DNA of 64,000 bases from UBA8958 sp964571695 (GTDB lineage: Bacteria; Desulfobacterota; Syntrophia; Syntrophales; UBA8958): the NCBI GenBank assembly GCA_964571695.1, contig CAZNDG010000004.1, positions 1-64,000 on the forward strand, written 5' to 3'. A model generated the notes under the pieces. The model was given only the letters and a program-made list of their open reading frames with translations, was not told the origin of the DNA and made no database searches. The first letter of the stretch is position 1. Every line of letters begins with the position of its first letter. Both the position numbers and the translations under genes were made by a program. Shown piece by piece: positions 54,280-62,912 of the stretch.

Positions 54280-57074
54280 TTCTGATCATCCTCCCCGGCC
54301 AAGAGAGTCCGTTTGATGTTTGCCCCCTCCAGGCGCGCCCCGCCTAACTTGGACTTGAAGAAGTCCGCGGCAAAAAGATTGGCCTGCCTCAGGTCGACCC
54401 CGGTCAGGCCGGCCTTGCGGAGGGAACCTTCCATCAGATTGATTCCTCCCATTTTCGCCCCAGAGAGGTCCGACTTGGTAAAATCGGCCTCCCGGGCCCG
54501 GGCTGCCGCCAGGTTGGCCTGCTCCATGAGGCAGCGCGTAAGGGTGGCCCCGGTGAGATCGGCGGCGGAAAAGTCGGCGGCGGAAAAGTCGGCGTCTTCG
54601 AAATAGGCATTGACCAGCTTCGCTCCGGAGAGACGGGCGTTGCGGAACACCGCCTTTCCCTCCCCTTTGGCGGCGGTCAGCGTCGCCCCTTGCAGGTTGG
54701 CCCCTGAGGCATCGGCATCGGAAAACCAGACCGCGCTGAGATCCGCCCCGTCGAATACAGCCTTGACCAGGTTGGCTTCACTGAGATCGACGGCAGTGAA
54801 GACGGCATGGGAAAAGTCGGCGCCGCTGAGATCGGCGCCGATGAAGAGGGCCCCGGCGGCCTGGACCTTCTTTCCCCTTGCCTGGGAAAGAATGGCGCCC
54901 GACAGATCGCTGCCGGAGAGGTCGGCCCCGCTAAGATCGGCGCCCGAGAAGTCAGCGCCGTGCAGATCCATCCCGGAGAGGTCGGCCCCCCGGAGATCGG
55001 CGGCAGCAAATTTGGTCCGGGCGGCGTTGGCGCCCTTCATGACCACGCCGGACAGGTTGGCACGGGAAAGGGTAGCTCCGGACAGAAGGGCCCCCGTCAA
55101 GACGACCCCGGCGAGATCCTGCCCGGCGAGGTTGGCGCCCTCTAACTTCGCGCCTGTCAGATCGGCGCCGGACAGGAACAGCGATCCTAAATCGAGCCCC
55201 GACAAATCCAGCCCCGACAGGTCGCGATTCTCCATCAGGCGTCTTTTGATCTCCTCGATCCTCTTTTCCGCCGTCGCTGTATGCATTTCGTCTTGCGACT
55301 CGCCTGCCGCCGCCTCCGGAGGCGTTCTCCGCGGCGCGGGCGCCTGATCCCCCTGGGCGGCCTGAGCGGCAAGGGCCGACATCTCGTCCTCCATGGCCTG
55401 CCGTCGCCCTTCCATTTCCTTCAGGGCGGCGATCAGCCCCCCGTTATTCCCCGGCATGGCCGTCAGCCCCGCTATCAGTTCCGCCACGGCAGCCTTGGGC
55501 GGTGGCTCGGGCAGCGGCGGCGCGGCATCGGGATCCATGCCCATGGACCGCAGAAATTCCTCGAGTCGATCCTTTCCCCGCTTTGCCGCATTTTCATAAA
55601 AAGAGGTGATTTCTTCCGCCGTTGCCTCTGCCGGCGGAGCGTCCACGAACAGGGAGGATTTAGCCATGTCGGGAGAAGGCTCCGGCAGGGGGGGCGGGTT
55701 GTCGGGATCGATGCCGATGGATTGCAGCCATTCCCGCAAACGCTCATTTTGCCTGGCCACCAGCTCTTCATAATAGGAAACGATTTCTTCCTCTGTCGCC
55801 CCTGGGGGGGGCATCCTTTCCTGATTCGGCAATCCTCCCAGCTCCGGCGCCATCTCCCGGGAGGGGGGGTACGGAGGAGCCATCGCTTTCCAGGCGAATA
55901 CCGCCGGTGCGGCCGCGATTGCCGCCGCCGCGGCCGCGGCGGCAGCCGCAGCCGTCCCCGGCGCGACAGGGTCTTCCCCCGGCATCATTGGCCTTGCTGC
56001 CGGCGCTGCCGGCGCCTCCTGGCGCAACAACGCTGACGGTTCTGTCTCCTTCCGACCCTGCCGCAGTCGCCATTCATGTCCAGCCGCATCGCCGGGAGCG
56101 GCGGCAATGGGTTCCCTCACGGCCATGATTTCTTCCACATCGCTGCCTTCGTCATCTCCGGTTTCCCAGGTCCCGTGCCAGATGAGGACCCCCAGATCAA
56201 CGGCAGGAAAGAGCCAGACCGTATCCAGCCCCGTTTTGGACTCAAGCCAACGGCGATCGCCCGTGCCTTTCCGCATCGCGAAGAGGCGCACCCGCAGCCC
56301 GGGCAGACATCCTTGACGACGCGGTTCCTTTTCCGTCATATGCAGGGTGTAAAATGTTTCATCGCCTCGAAAAAAACCCTTCTGTTGCTGATCTTTGGGA
56401 GCCACATTGAAATAGGAGAAATCGAAATCCGCCGGGAACCCGGGCCAGGCCTGCTGACGCCAAGCGTCATCGAAGGCGCCCAGGTTGCGCAGGCGATCCG
56501 GCCACGAAATCCCCAGGGGACCGAAGCCTGCCGGGGCGGGCCGGTCCGCGGGATGAGCAACGGGATGACGGGGATCTTCCAGATTTGGCAAGGGGTAAAC
56601 GGTAACGCCGTCTTTGTCCTTTTGCGCCCCGATCCCCCTGCCGACGGGATTGGGACCGTAGTGGGGACCGCCAAATGATCTCTCCCACGCAAGGGGCATG
56701 GATGTAAAAGGGATGGGAGCTGAATGGCGGGAACTTGCACCGTCTATCCAGAAACGGTCGCCAATGACCACCAGTTTCTTCTCAATTTCTCCCACACTAA
56801 ACGCCGCCGTCGTCGCCTCCATCGGCGTTCCATCGTGGGAAAAGCATCGCCCGGAAACAAGGACTTCGCCCTGGGGCTTGGGCATGCCAAGATCGATGAC
56901 CTCGCCGCGGCTGAGACTGTCCGCCGCCCTGGACCAAAGCTCGTCTTCCGGCAGGAGGATTTCCGGGGATGTCAGCGGGAAGCCCAACAGGGCCGTCGCC
57001 GACAGGAAATAGCGGCCGCCGTATCCGAAGATTTTTGTCATAATGGAAAGGGGGGCGTCCTTAAGGATCTTCAT
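54276..57074 (-). CDS. DUF2169-pentapeptide fusion protein
   Basis: The protein of about 932 residues has an N-terminal DUF2169 domain (about residues 1-310, GRCFSHDGTPMEATTAAFSV, SMPLAWERSFGG). A linker follows with a run of alanines and two tandem units of about 58 residues, each with (E/T)EEI.S.YE and ending PPPLPEP or similar (55490-55803). A C-terminal pentapeptide-repeat domain (about 640-930) completes the chain. DUF2169 proteins have been reported as adaptors that load effectors on VgrG. The frame opens at a TTG (57098), but the ATG at 57074 has a GGAG site. It lies 25 bp after the VgrG stop. Confidence 0.88.
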   Translation of the reverse strand: MKILKDAPLSIMTKIFGYGGRYFLSATALLGFPLTSPEILLPEDELWSRAADSLSRGEVIDLGMPKPQGEVLVSGRCFSHDGTPMEATTAAFSVGEIEKKLVVIGDRFWIDGASSRHSAPIPFTSMPLAWERSFGGPHYGPNPVGRGIGAQKDKDGVTVYPLPNLEDPRHPVAHPADRPAPAGFGPLGISWPDRLRNLGAFDDAWRQQAWPGFPADFDFSYFNVAPKDQQQKGFFRGDETFYTLHMTEKEPRRQGCLPGLRVRLFAMRKGTGDRRWLESKTGLDTVWLFPAVDLGVLIWHGTWETGDDEGSDVEEIMAVREPIAAAPGDAAGHEWRLRQGRKETEPSALLRQEAPAAPAARPMMPGEDPVAPGTAAAAAAAAAAAIAAAPAVFAWKAMAPPYPPSREMAPELGGLPNQERMPPPGATEEEIVSYYEELVARQNERLREWLQSIGIDPDNPPPLPEPSPDMAKSSLFVDAPPAEATAEEITSFYENAAKRGKDRLEEFLRSMGMDPDAAPPLPEPPPKAAVAELIAGLTAMPGNNGGLIAALKEMEGRRQAMEDEMSALAAQAAQGDQAPAPRRTPPEAAAGESQDEMHTATAEKRIEEIKRRLMENRDLSGLDLSGLDLGSLFLSGADLTGAKLEGANLAGQDLAGVVLTGALLSGATLSRANLSGVVMKGANAARTKFAAADLRGADLSGMDLHGADFSGADLSGADLSGSDLSGAILSQARGKKVQAAGALFIGADLSGADFSHAVFTAVDLSEANLVKAVFDGADLSAVWFSDADASGANLQGATLTAAKGEGKAVFRNARLSGAKLVNAYFEDADFSAADFSAADLTGATLTRCLMEQANLAAARAREADFTKSDLSGAKMGGINLMEGSLRKAGLTGVDLRQANLFAADFFKSKLGGARLEGANIKRTLLAGEDDQK

Positions 57075-57099
57075 GCTTGTGATCTCCGGTCTCGCCAAT

Positions 57100-59712
57100 C
57101 TACGCTTTGACCTTCAAGACATTGGCAATGCTTGCGCTCTTGCCCTTGTAGGCCAGGTCCGTCTTCGTAACGGTCAACTCATTGATTTTCACTTCATAGG
57201 GTGAAGATATGGTGATTCCGGCCATTTCTACCTCAACCTTGCTTTTGTCCACCTCAATGGTCAAACCGTGGCTTGCCGTCACTTCGACCAGCCCGGCCGC
57301 GGACATCGTCATCTTTGTATCGCCCGTCTGGAAGGTAATTCTTCCCGATGGCTGCCGGAGGGTGATATTTCCGGTGGAATCTATCACAATCGTACCGGTG
57401 GCGTTTCCTTCCGTGGTAACATGGGATAGGGTGATGGGGCCGGCCTCGGATTTGATTAGGATATTGCCCAATGTAGTGCCTATCTTCACCCCGTCAGTAG
57501 TGCTGTCGATATTGACGCCCTGTCTGTTAGACTTGATGTTTATCTTGCCGGCGTTCATCTCCACGGTGCTTGATAAGATTGACACTTCCTCCCCGGCGGC
57601 CAGCGTCAATTTATTCTCGGCCCAGGTCTGGCTGTTTCTTCCGGCGACGATATCGATCTGACCCGTGGCGCTGATCAAGGCGATGTCCGGGTTGTCCACG
57701 GTCCAGGGCGCCTTCATGTACGTTATGGCGCCCTTGTCGTCGGCATATATCCCGTAGCCGATATTGGGCGCCGCAAAATTATGCGCTTTGACGCGGGCTT
57801 TCACCGACTTCTCAATCAGCCAATACGCCACGAGATCGAGTGCCAGCGCCACAAAAGGTTCGATCTTCTCCGAGAGCGAGGGCGGATCTGAAGGCAACTT
57901 TCCGGAAGGAAGAAGCTCGGGGGCATACCGGCAAGCCGCCATGAGGCCGTTCAAATAGAAGAGCAACTCCTTCTTGAAGCCTATAGAACGAATATACGTA
58001 CTTGCCCCGGCATCGAAGGAAAACAGATTGGTCAAAGCTACGGCGCCCATGCCGGCATAGTGCCAGGCATAGTTGCCCCAAATTCCTACCCCGCCGCCAA
58101 GTCCGTTCCCCGTCGCCTTGAATCCGGCATCATCTCCCTGCTTTAAGGTTATCTCTTCCTTGCCCGCCGTGTCGTCGGCAACGACGGCGCCCCCACCGGC
58201 GGTAACGAAACCGGCCCGGGTTGCATTCGAATCGTTCAAGACGCTCGGGGTGTCGGGATTGGGAACGGCGCCGGCAATAATGGGACGGTCGGGATCACCG
58301 TCGATGAAGGTCAGAAGGACCTCCGTTCCCTTGTGGAGGGGGAAATGCATGCCATGGTTGCTCCCGGTGTAAGGCTGGGCCATGCGGAACCACGCCGAGG
58401 CCTTTCCGCCGCCGCGACCGCTGAGATCGAAGGGCAGCACAACCTTGTAGCGCCCCTGGCTGTCCACTTCCGCGTATTCGCCGGAGCTTTCCGCGTCAAT
58501 GTGGGCATTGATGACGCCATAGAAACGTTTCTTTGGGGTGATGCGGGGCGGGCGGTACTGCACGTCCGCGGGAATGGCCGTAAAGGTATTGCGATACACC
58601 GGCTCCTGTTCGCTGTCGCTGAATTCCCGGCGTAGACCCGCGGTAAGGAAGATCGCCTGATTGCCGTGGTGTTCAATGCCGGTTATCATATAAAGGCCGT
58701 TGTATTGCTCCTCGTAGTGGCCCTTCACTTCGAACAGAATGCCTTGACGGAGGAAGGGCGCTCGCGATTCGCCCCGAAAGACCACGCGGCGGCAACTGAT
58801 TTCCTCCGCCCGGATCTTGGCCATGAGATTCCCTTCCTCGGGAGTCTGAAAATGCTCGCCGTATAGAAATATTTCCCCCGCTCCTCCGGCATGTACGTCC
58901 GCCTTTCCCGTCAACTCCAGACTGGGACGCCGGTAATTGTAATCCTTGAGGGACACGCTCTTCGGAAGACCGGCGTAACAGACGCTGAAAGCGCTAAGCG
59001 TCTCGTCCCAATGGCCCGATTCAAGACCCGTCGTCGGGCTGTAGTTGAGAACGGTGGCGAAGGGTGAATAAGTATGGGCAATCTTTGTATCCGTGATGAC
59101 CAGTTTTTCGCCTTCATCGGTCCCCTCGTGGAAGAAATACATCCCCGAATATTCCAGCCACCGCACCAGGAAGTCAAAGTGGCTTTCACTGTACTGACAG
59201 ATATACTCCCACTTGCGATAATGGTCTCCCTTGAGGCGGAACTCGAAATCGCTTTGCATCAATCCCCCGTCAATCAGAACAGCTTCCAGGATCTCAGGAA
59301 TTGTCTTGTCCAGGAATATCCGGTTGCCCCTGCTCTGGGTCAACAACCAGACTTTGGGGACGATAACTACCCGGTAAAAGTAGTATTCATCCACTTTCCT
59401 GATTGCTTCCATCTCAACTAAAATACCGGAATAGGGGATGTATTTCCCCTCCCCCATATCGATACAGGCGAAGATTTTGGACAGGAGCATTTCATTGATA
59501 TCGAGATGCGATTGCCTGGTCACGATAATCGATTCGGCATGGTAGCCCTCGTTAAGGGCCCCTTTGTCAAACCATTTCACAACGGTGAAAGTATCTTCCG
59601 GCATACCGGGGAAGACTAAGACGTACCTTTCCCCCTGCATGCCGCCTTTTTCCTGGCGGCGGAAAAGAATGCCCTTTATCAAATCTATGGTTTTTTGCGT
59701 AAATCCAGCCAT
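57100..59712 (-). CDS. vgrG: Type VI secretion spike protein VgrG (operon copy)
   Basis: The 870-residue VgrG is the first gene of the spike operon. Its recognisable parts are KWEYICQYSESHFDFLVRWL (gp27-like domain), the OB-fold segment QGRYKVVLPFDLSGRG and GSNHGMHFPLHKGTEVLLTF. The C-terminus is a beta-helix with repeated short strands (about 650-870). Residues of about 535-647 form a hydrophobic, Trp/Tyr-containing insert (IWGNYAWHYAGMGAVALTNL). AAGGAGGG precedes the ATG at 59712; the frame opens 48 codons earlier. Downstream genes supply the adaptor and tip. Confidence 0.92.
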   Translation of the reverse strand: MAGFTQKTIDLIKGILFRRQEKGGMQGERYVLVFPGMPEDTFTVVKWFDKGALNEGYHAESIIVTRQSHLDINEMLLSKIFACIDMGEGKYIPYSGILVEMEAIRKVDEYYFYRVVIVPKVWLLTQSRGNRIFLDKTIPEILEAVLIDGGLMQSDFEFRLKGDHYRKWEYICQYSESHFDFLVRWLEYSGMYFFHEGTDEGEKLVITDTKIAHTYSPFATVLNYSPTTGLESGHWDETLSAFSVCYAGLPKSVSLKDYNYRRPSLELTGKADVHAGGAGEIFLYGEHFQTPEEGNLMAKIRAEEISCRRVVFRGESRAPFLRQGILFEVKGHYEEQYNGLYMITGIEHHGNQAIFLTAGLRREFSDSEQEPVYRNTFTAIPADVQYRPPRITPKKRFYGVINAHIDAESSGEYAEVDSQGRYKVVLPFDLSGRGGGKASAWFRMAQPYTGSNHGMHFPLHKGTEVLLTFIDGDPDRPIIAGAVPNPDTPSVLNDSNATRAGFVTAGGGAVVADDTAGKEEITLKQGDDAGFKATGNGLGGGVGIWGNYAWHYAGMGAVALTNLFSFDAGASTYIRSIGFKKELLFYLNGLMAACRYAPELLPSGKLPSDPPSLSEKIEPFVALALDLVAYWLIEKSVKARVKAHNFAAPNIGYGIYADDKGAITYMKAPWTVDNPDIALISATGQIDIVAGRNSQTWAENKLTLAAGEEVSILSSTVEMNAGKINIKSNRQGVNIDSTTDGVKIGTTLGNILIKSEAGPITLSHVTTEGNATGTIVIDSTGNITLRQPSGRITFQTGDTKMTMSAAGLVEVTASHGLTIEVDKSKVEVEMAGITISSPYEVKINELTVTKTDLAYKGKSASIANVLKVKA

Positions 59713-59947
59713 AGCGCCCTCCTTGCCCGGAAAGTGTTGAATATCGGAATGATATATGAAAAACAACGGGCATGTCAAAAAAAAGTAATGCTTTTTTGTC
59801 AAAGGGTCAAGGCGGCGCCACCCCTGATGAATCAAGATTGACCAGCCGGCTCGCAACGACCCGGAAAACGGGAAAAAAAAGGTTTACATGAATAGGCAAC
59901 TATGCCACAAAAAACACCACTTTTAATGGAAAGGATAATTAGTCACC

Positions 59948-61024
59948 ATGTATGCCGTCATCATGGCGGGAGGCAAGGGATCCCGGTTCTGGCCCCGGAG
60001 CCGGAACCGCCTGCCCAAGCATCTCCTCGATATCTGCAGCGAAAAGACCATCATCCAGGAAACGGTGGCCAGGATGCTCCCCCTGACGCCGCCGGAAAAG
60101 ATCCTCATCGTCACCGGCGCCGCCCATGCCCGGGAGCTGATCGCCCAACTGCCTGAGATCCCTGAGGAAAACATCATTATCGAACCGGTGGGCCGCAACA
60201 CCGCCCCGTGTATCGGCCTGGCCGCCCTGGTGGTGAAGCGCCGGGCCGGAGATGACGTCATGGTCGTCCTGCCCTCGGACCACCGGATCGGAGATGAAAC
60301 AACCTTCCGCCGCGTCCTGGCCGCCGCCGCCGACACAGCCGCCCAGGGCGGGCATCTGGTCACCATCGGCATCCGGCCGGCGGGTCCGGAAACCGGCTTC
60401 GGCTACATCGAACGGGGTCAACCCATCGCCCGAAAGGGGGAGGTGGAGATCTTCCGTGTCAAGTCCCTGCGGGAGAAGCCGGATGTCGCCACGGCCCGGT
60501 CCTTTATCACCCAGGGGGGATTTTTCTGGAACAGCGGAATGTTCATTTGGCGGGCCGCAACGATCCTCAACGAGCTGGCGTCATCATTGCCGGACATTTA
60601 CGCGGGGCTCCTGGAGATCGACGCCGTCCTGGACACCCCGGCGGAGGCGGAGGTTATCGCCGCCGCCTATGGCCGCTTCCGTTCCATTTCCATAGATTAC
60701 GGCGTCATGGAGAAGGCGCGGGACGTCCTGATCATCCCCGCGGACTTCGATTGGTCCGACGTGGGAAGCTGGGACGCCCTGTGGGAGGTATCGGAAAAGG
60801 ACGGCGCGGGGATCGCCGCCCGGACTCCGGGCAATCTCATCAACGTGAACACCCGCGACTGCCTGGTTCATTCCCCCCGGAAGCTCGTTGCCCTGGTGGA
60901 TGTGGAGGATCTCATCGTCGTGGAGACGGAAGACGCCCTGCTCGTCTGCCGGCGGGGATCATCACAGGACGTCCGCAAGGCCGTCGAAGCCCTGGAGGCG
61001 GAAAACCACAACGAGTATCTCTAA
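59948..61024 (+). CDS. manC: Mannose-1-phosphate guanylyltransferase
   Basis: The 358-residue nucleotidyltransferase makes GDP-mannose from mannose-1-phosphate and GTP. It has the signature MAGGKGSRFWPRSRNRLPKH near the start, IIEPVGRNTAPCIGLAAL, VVLPSDHRI and ETGFGYIERG. It lacks the C-terminal phosphomannose isomerase domain of bifunctional AlgA/ManC proteins. It is divergent from the spike operon, and its stop overlaps the stop of the ferredoxin-type gene by four bases. Confidence 0.93.
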   Translation: MYAVIMAGGKGSRFWPRSRNRLPKHLLDICSEKTIIQETVARMLPLTPPEKILIVTGAAHARELIAQLPEIPEENIIIEPVGRNTAPCIGLAALVVKRRAGDDVMVVLPSDHRIGDETTFRRVLAAAADTAAQGGHLVTIGIRPAGPETGFGYIERGQPIARKGEVEIFRVKSLREKPDVATARSFITQGGFFWNSGMFIWRAATILNELASSLPDIYAGLLEIDAVLDTPAEAEVIAAAYGRFRSISIDYGVMEKARDVLIIPADFDWSDVGSWDALWEVSEKDGAGIAARTPGNLINVNTRDCLVHSPRKLVALVDVEDLIVVETEDALLVCRRGSSQDVRKAVEALEAENHNEYL

Positions 61025-62475
61025 CCCATACGCCGGATCAGGGCTTCGAGATAACGGGATTTCACCTGTTCACTTGCCAGGGCTTGCTTGAGCGGCGGGA
61101 GTTTCAAAATCGCCCCGAGAATCGCCGCCAAAAACCGGTGGCTCGCCAGGGCCTGATTGTCGAAAATGAGATTTTGAAGCTTCCCTCGTTCGACGGCCAT
61201 GACCACGGCCTGATGGACGGCATTCAGGGGCGGGATGATCCTCCCTGCCCTTTCCTTGAGCGCAATGGCCCCATCAGGGCATTCCCGGACGCAGAGGCCG
61301 CATCCCAGACAGAGTTCTTCATTAAGGCGGGCCACCTTCCTTTTGGGCTTCCGGGGATCATTGGCGGTTACGAGACTCATGGCCGCCACGGGACAGACGG
61401 AAACGCACCGGCCGCATCCCTTGCATTTCCCGGTTTCCAAAACAGGCAGGAAGTTCGTTGTATGGATGGGATGGAGAAGACCGAAGCGCCTTGCCGCCGC
61501 CATGGCCTCGCAGCAGCAGCCGCAGCAGTTGCAGAGAAAGCCCACCCCTTCCCGAACGTTTGAACCGAACTGGACAAGTTTGTGTTCCCAGGCGATCCGG
61601 AGGAGATCCAGGCATTCCTCCTCACTCACGACGCGGGCGTGCTGATGTTTGATCAGTGCCCGGGCCGGTTCGTTGAAGGTCATGCAGATCTCCTGGGGGG
61701 CATCGCAAGCCCGGTCCAGATGGGCCATCTTGTGACGGCAGTAGCAGAGACTTATCCCCCGAAAGGAAGCCGTTTTGATGACCTCCGTGGCCCGCTCGTA
61801 ATCGAGGATGCAGAGACTCCCTATTTCCGTCGCCCCTTGATGGCCGGAATCGCCGGCATCCGCGGCGGCCCCCGCCGTCGCCGTCATTATTCCCGGTTCT
61901 CCTCCTGACCTCCCCTCCCCCGGCTTTTCAGGACCGGGCAGGACCGGTTCGTGGACAAAGATGCGCCCCACCTGGGTCTCCCCCTTAATGAAGAGATCTT
62001 CCAGAAAATCGTCCTCCACACGTACATACTGATGGAGAAGCTCACTCAGAACCTTCTGGTCGAGATCGCCCCGGAGGCGCATGAGAGAAAACTCAAAAAA
62101 CCCGATCATGGGCGGCGGAAGGACATAGTTCGCAACGCCGTCTTTCTCCAGATCAAGGAGAATAGCCCGGTCCGCCAGATCCTCCAGGATCTTTTGCGCC
62201 TCCGCCTCCCTGATCTTCCATATCCGCGCCGCCCGCCGGACCGTGAAGGGACGGATGGGAAGCTGGGCAACCCGGGCGGCATCCCGCTCGCTGAACAGGA
62301 TCTTCAGAATCGCAAACAGAGTCTCCGACGGCGCCGCCCCCTGGGAAAAGCGGTTGAGACGCTCGACAAGGGCGGAGTAACCAGTTCTTACAAGATGATG
62401 GCTCAAGAAAATTCTTTCTCCCTGAAGTTCTCTTATCTGCGGTCTAAAATTAACGAGGACCAATCGTGACGACAT
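61021..62475 (-). CDS. Multi-[4Fe-4S] ferredoxin-type protein
   Basis: The protein of about 484 residues has a helical, winged-helix-like N-terminal half. A Cys-rich region follows (LCYCRHKMAHLDRACDAPQE, LCNCCGCCCEAM), then two classical ferredoxin motifs, CKGCGRCVSVCPVAAM and CLGCGLCVRECPDGAI. It probably binds at least two [4Fe-4S] clusters and takes part in electron transfer. The start is uncertain: ATGs at 62508 and 62475 both lie within a MITE-like repeat, and a TTG at 62406 begins sequence more typical of such proteins. The repeat may have replaced the native start. Confidence 0.85.
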   Translation of the reverse strand: MSSRLVLVNFRPQIRELQGERIFLSHHLVRTGYSALVERLNRFSQGAAPSETLFAILKILFSERDAARVAQLPIRPFTVRRAARIWKIREAEAQKILEDLADRAILLDLEKDGVANYVLPPPMIGFFEFSLMRLRGDLDQKVLSELLHQYVRVEDDFLEDLFIKGETQVGRIFVHEPVLPGPEKPGEGRSGGEPGIMTATAGAAADAGDSGHQGATEIGSLCILDYERATEVIKTASFRGISLCYCRHKMAHLDRACDAPQEICMTFNEPARALIKHQHARVVSEEECLDLLRIAWEHKLVQFGSNVREGVGFLCNCCGCCCEAMAAARRFGLLHPIHTTNFLPVLETGKCKGCGRCVSVCPVAAMSLVTANDPRKPKRKVARLNEELCLGCGLCVRECPDGAIALKERAGRIIPPLNAVHQAVVMAVERGKLQNLIFDNQALASHRFLAAILGAILKLPPLKQALASEQVKSRYLEALIRRMG

Positions 62476-62620
62476 CGTAAAAAGTCCATATGCGGCGTTG
62501 CGCTTCATCCTTCGTCACTGCGACGTACGCCCAAGTACGTCTCATTCCTCAGGATTCGCGCGCCTTGCCTCTGGAGCTTTTTACATCGTCGTCTCAATGA
62601 TGACTTTTTACGAGTTCATC
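62467..62620. repeat. MITE-like element with terminal inverted repeats
   Basis: The ends tgacgacatcgtaaaaagtc (62467-62486) and the reverse complement of gactttttacgagttcatca match at about 17 of 20 positions. Inside is a further inverted repeat (ctttttacatcgtcgtctc against the left end) and the hairpin acgtac-gcccaa-gtacgt. It has no coding capacity of its own. A partial copy lies at 46831-46856. The following 290 bp (62621-62912) hold only a 31-codon frame starting near 62733. Confidence 0.75.
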
Positions 62621-62912
62621 AATCGTTATTGATCAGTCTTGCTGACAGTGGATAACAAAAGAAAGGGAAAATAGCATCCTAATTTTCAGAGTAGTTGCCT
62701 TGATCTACACATTACTTATATTAGGGGCACACATGCATGCATCCCTGATGATCGTCCCCGCCGCCGGTCATCTCTTCATCATGAAGAAGGTGAACACGGG
62801 TGGCGGCGATATTCACCTTGACGCTTAAGGGAAAAGACGCATTATTCCATTCCGTTCTCAACAAAATATGCTATATGAAGCAATAATTGCGAGTAAGGAT
62901 CAAAATCTTGAC

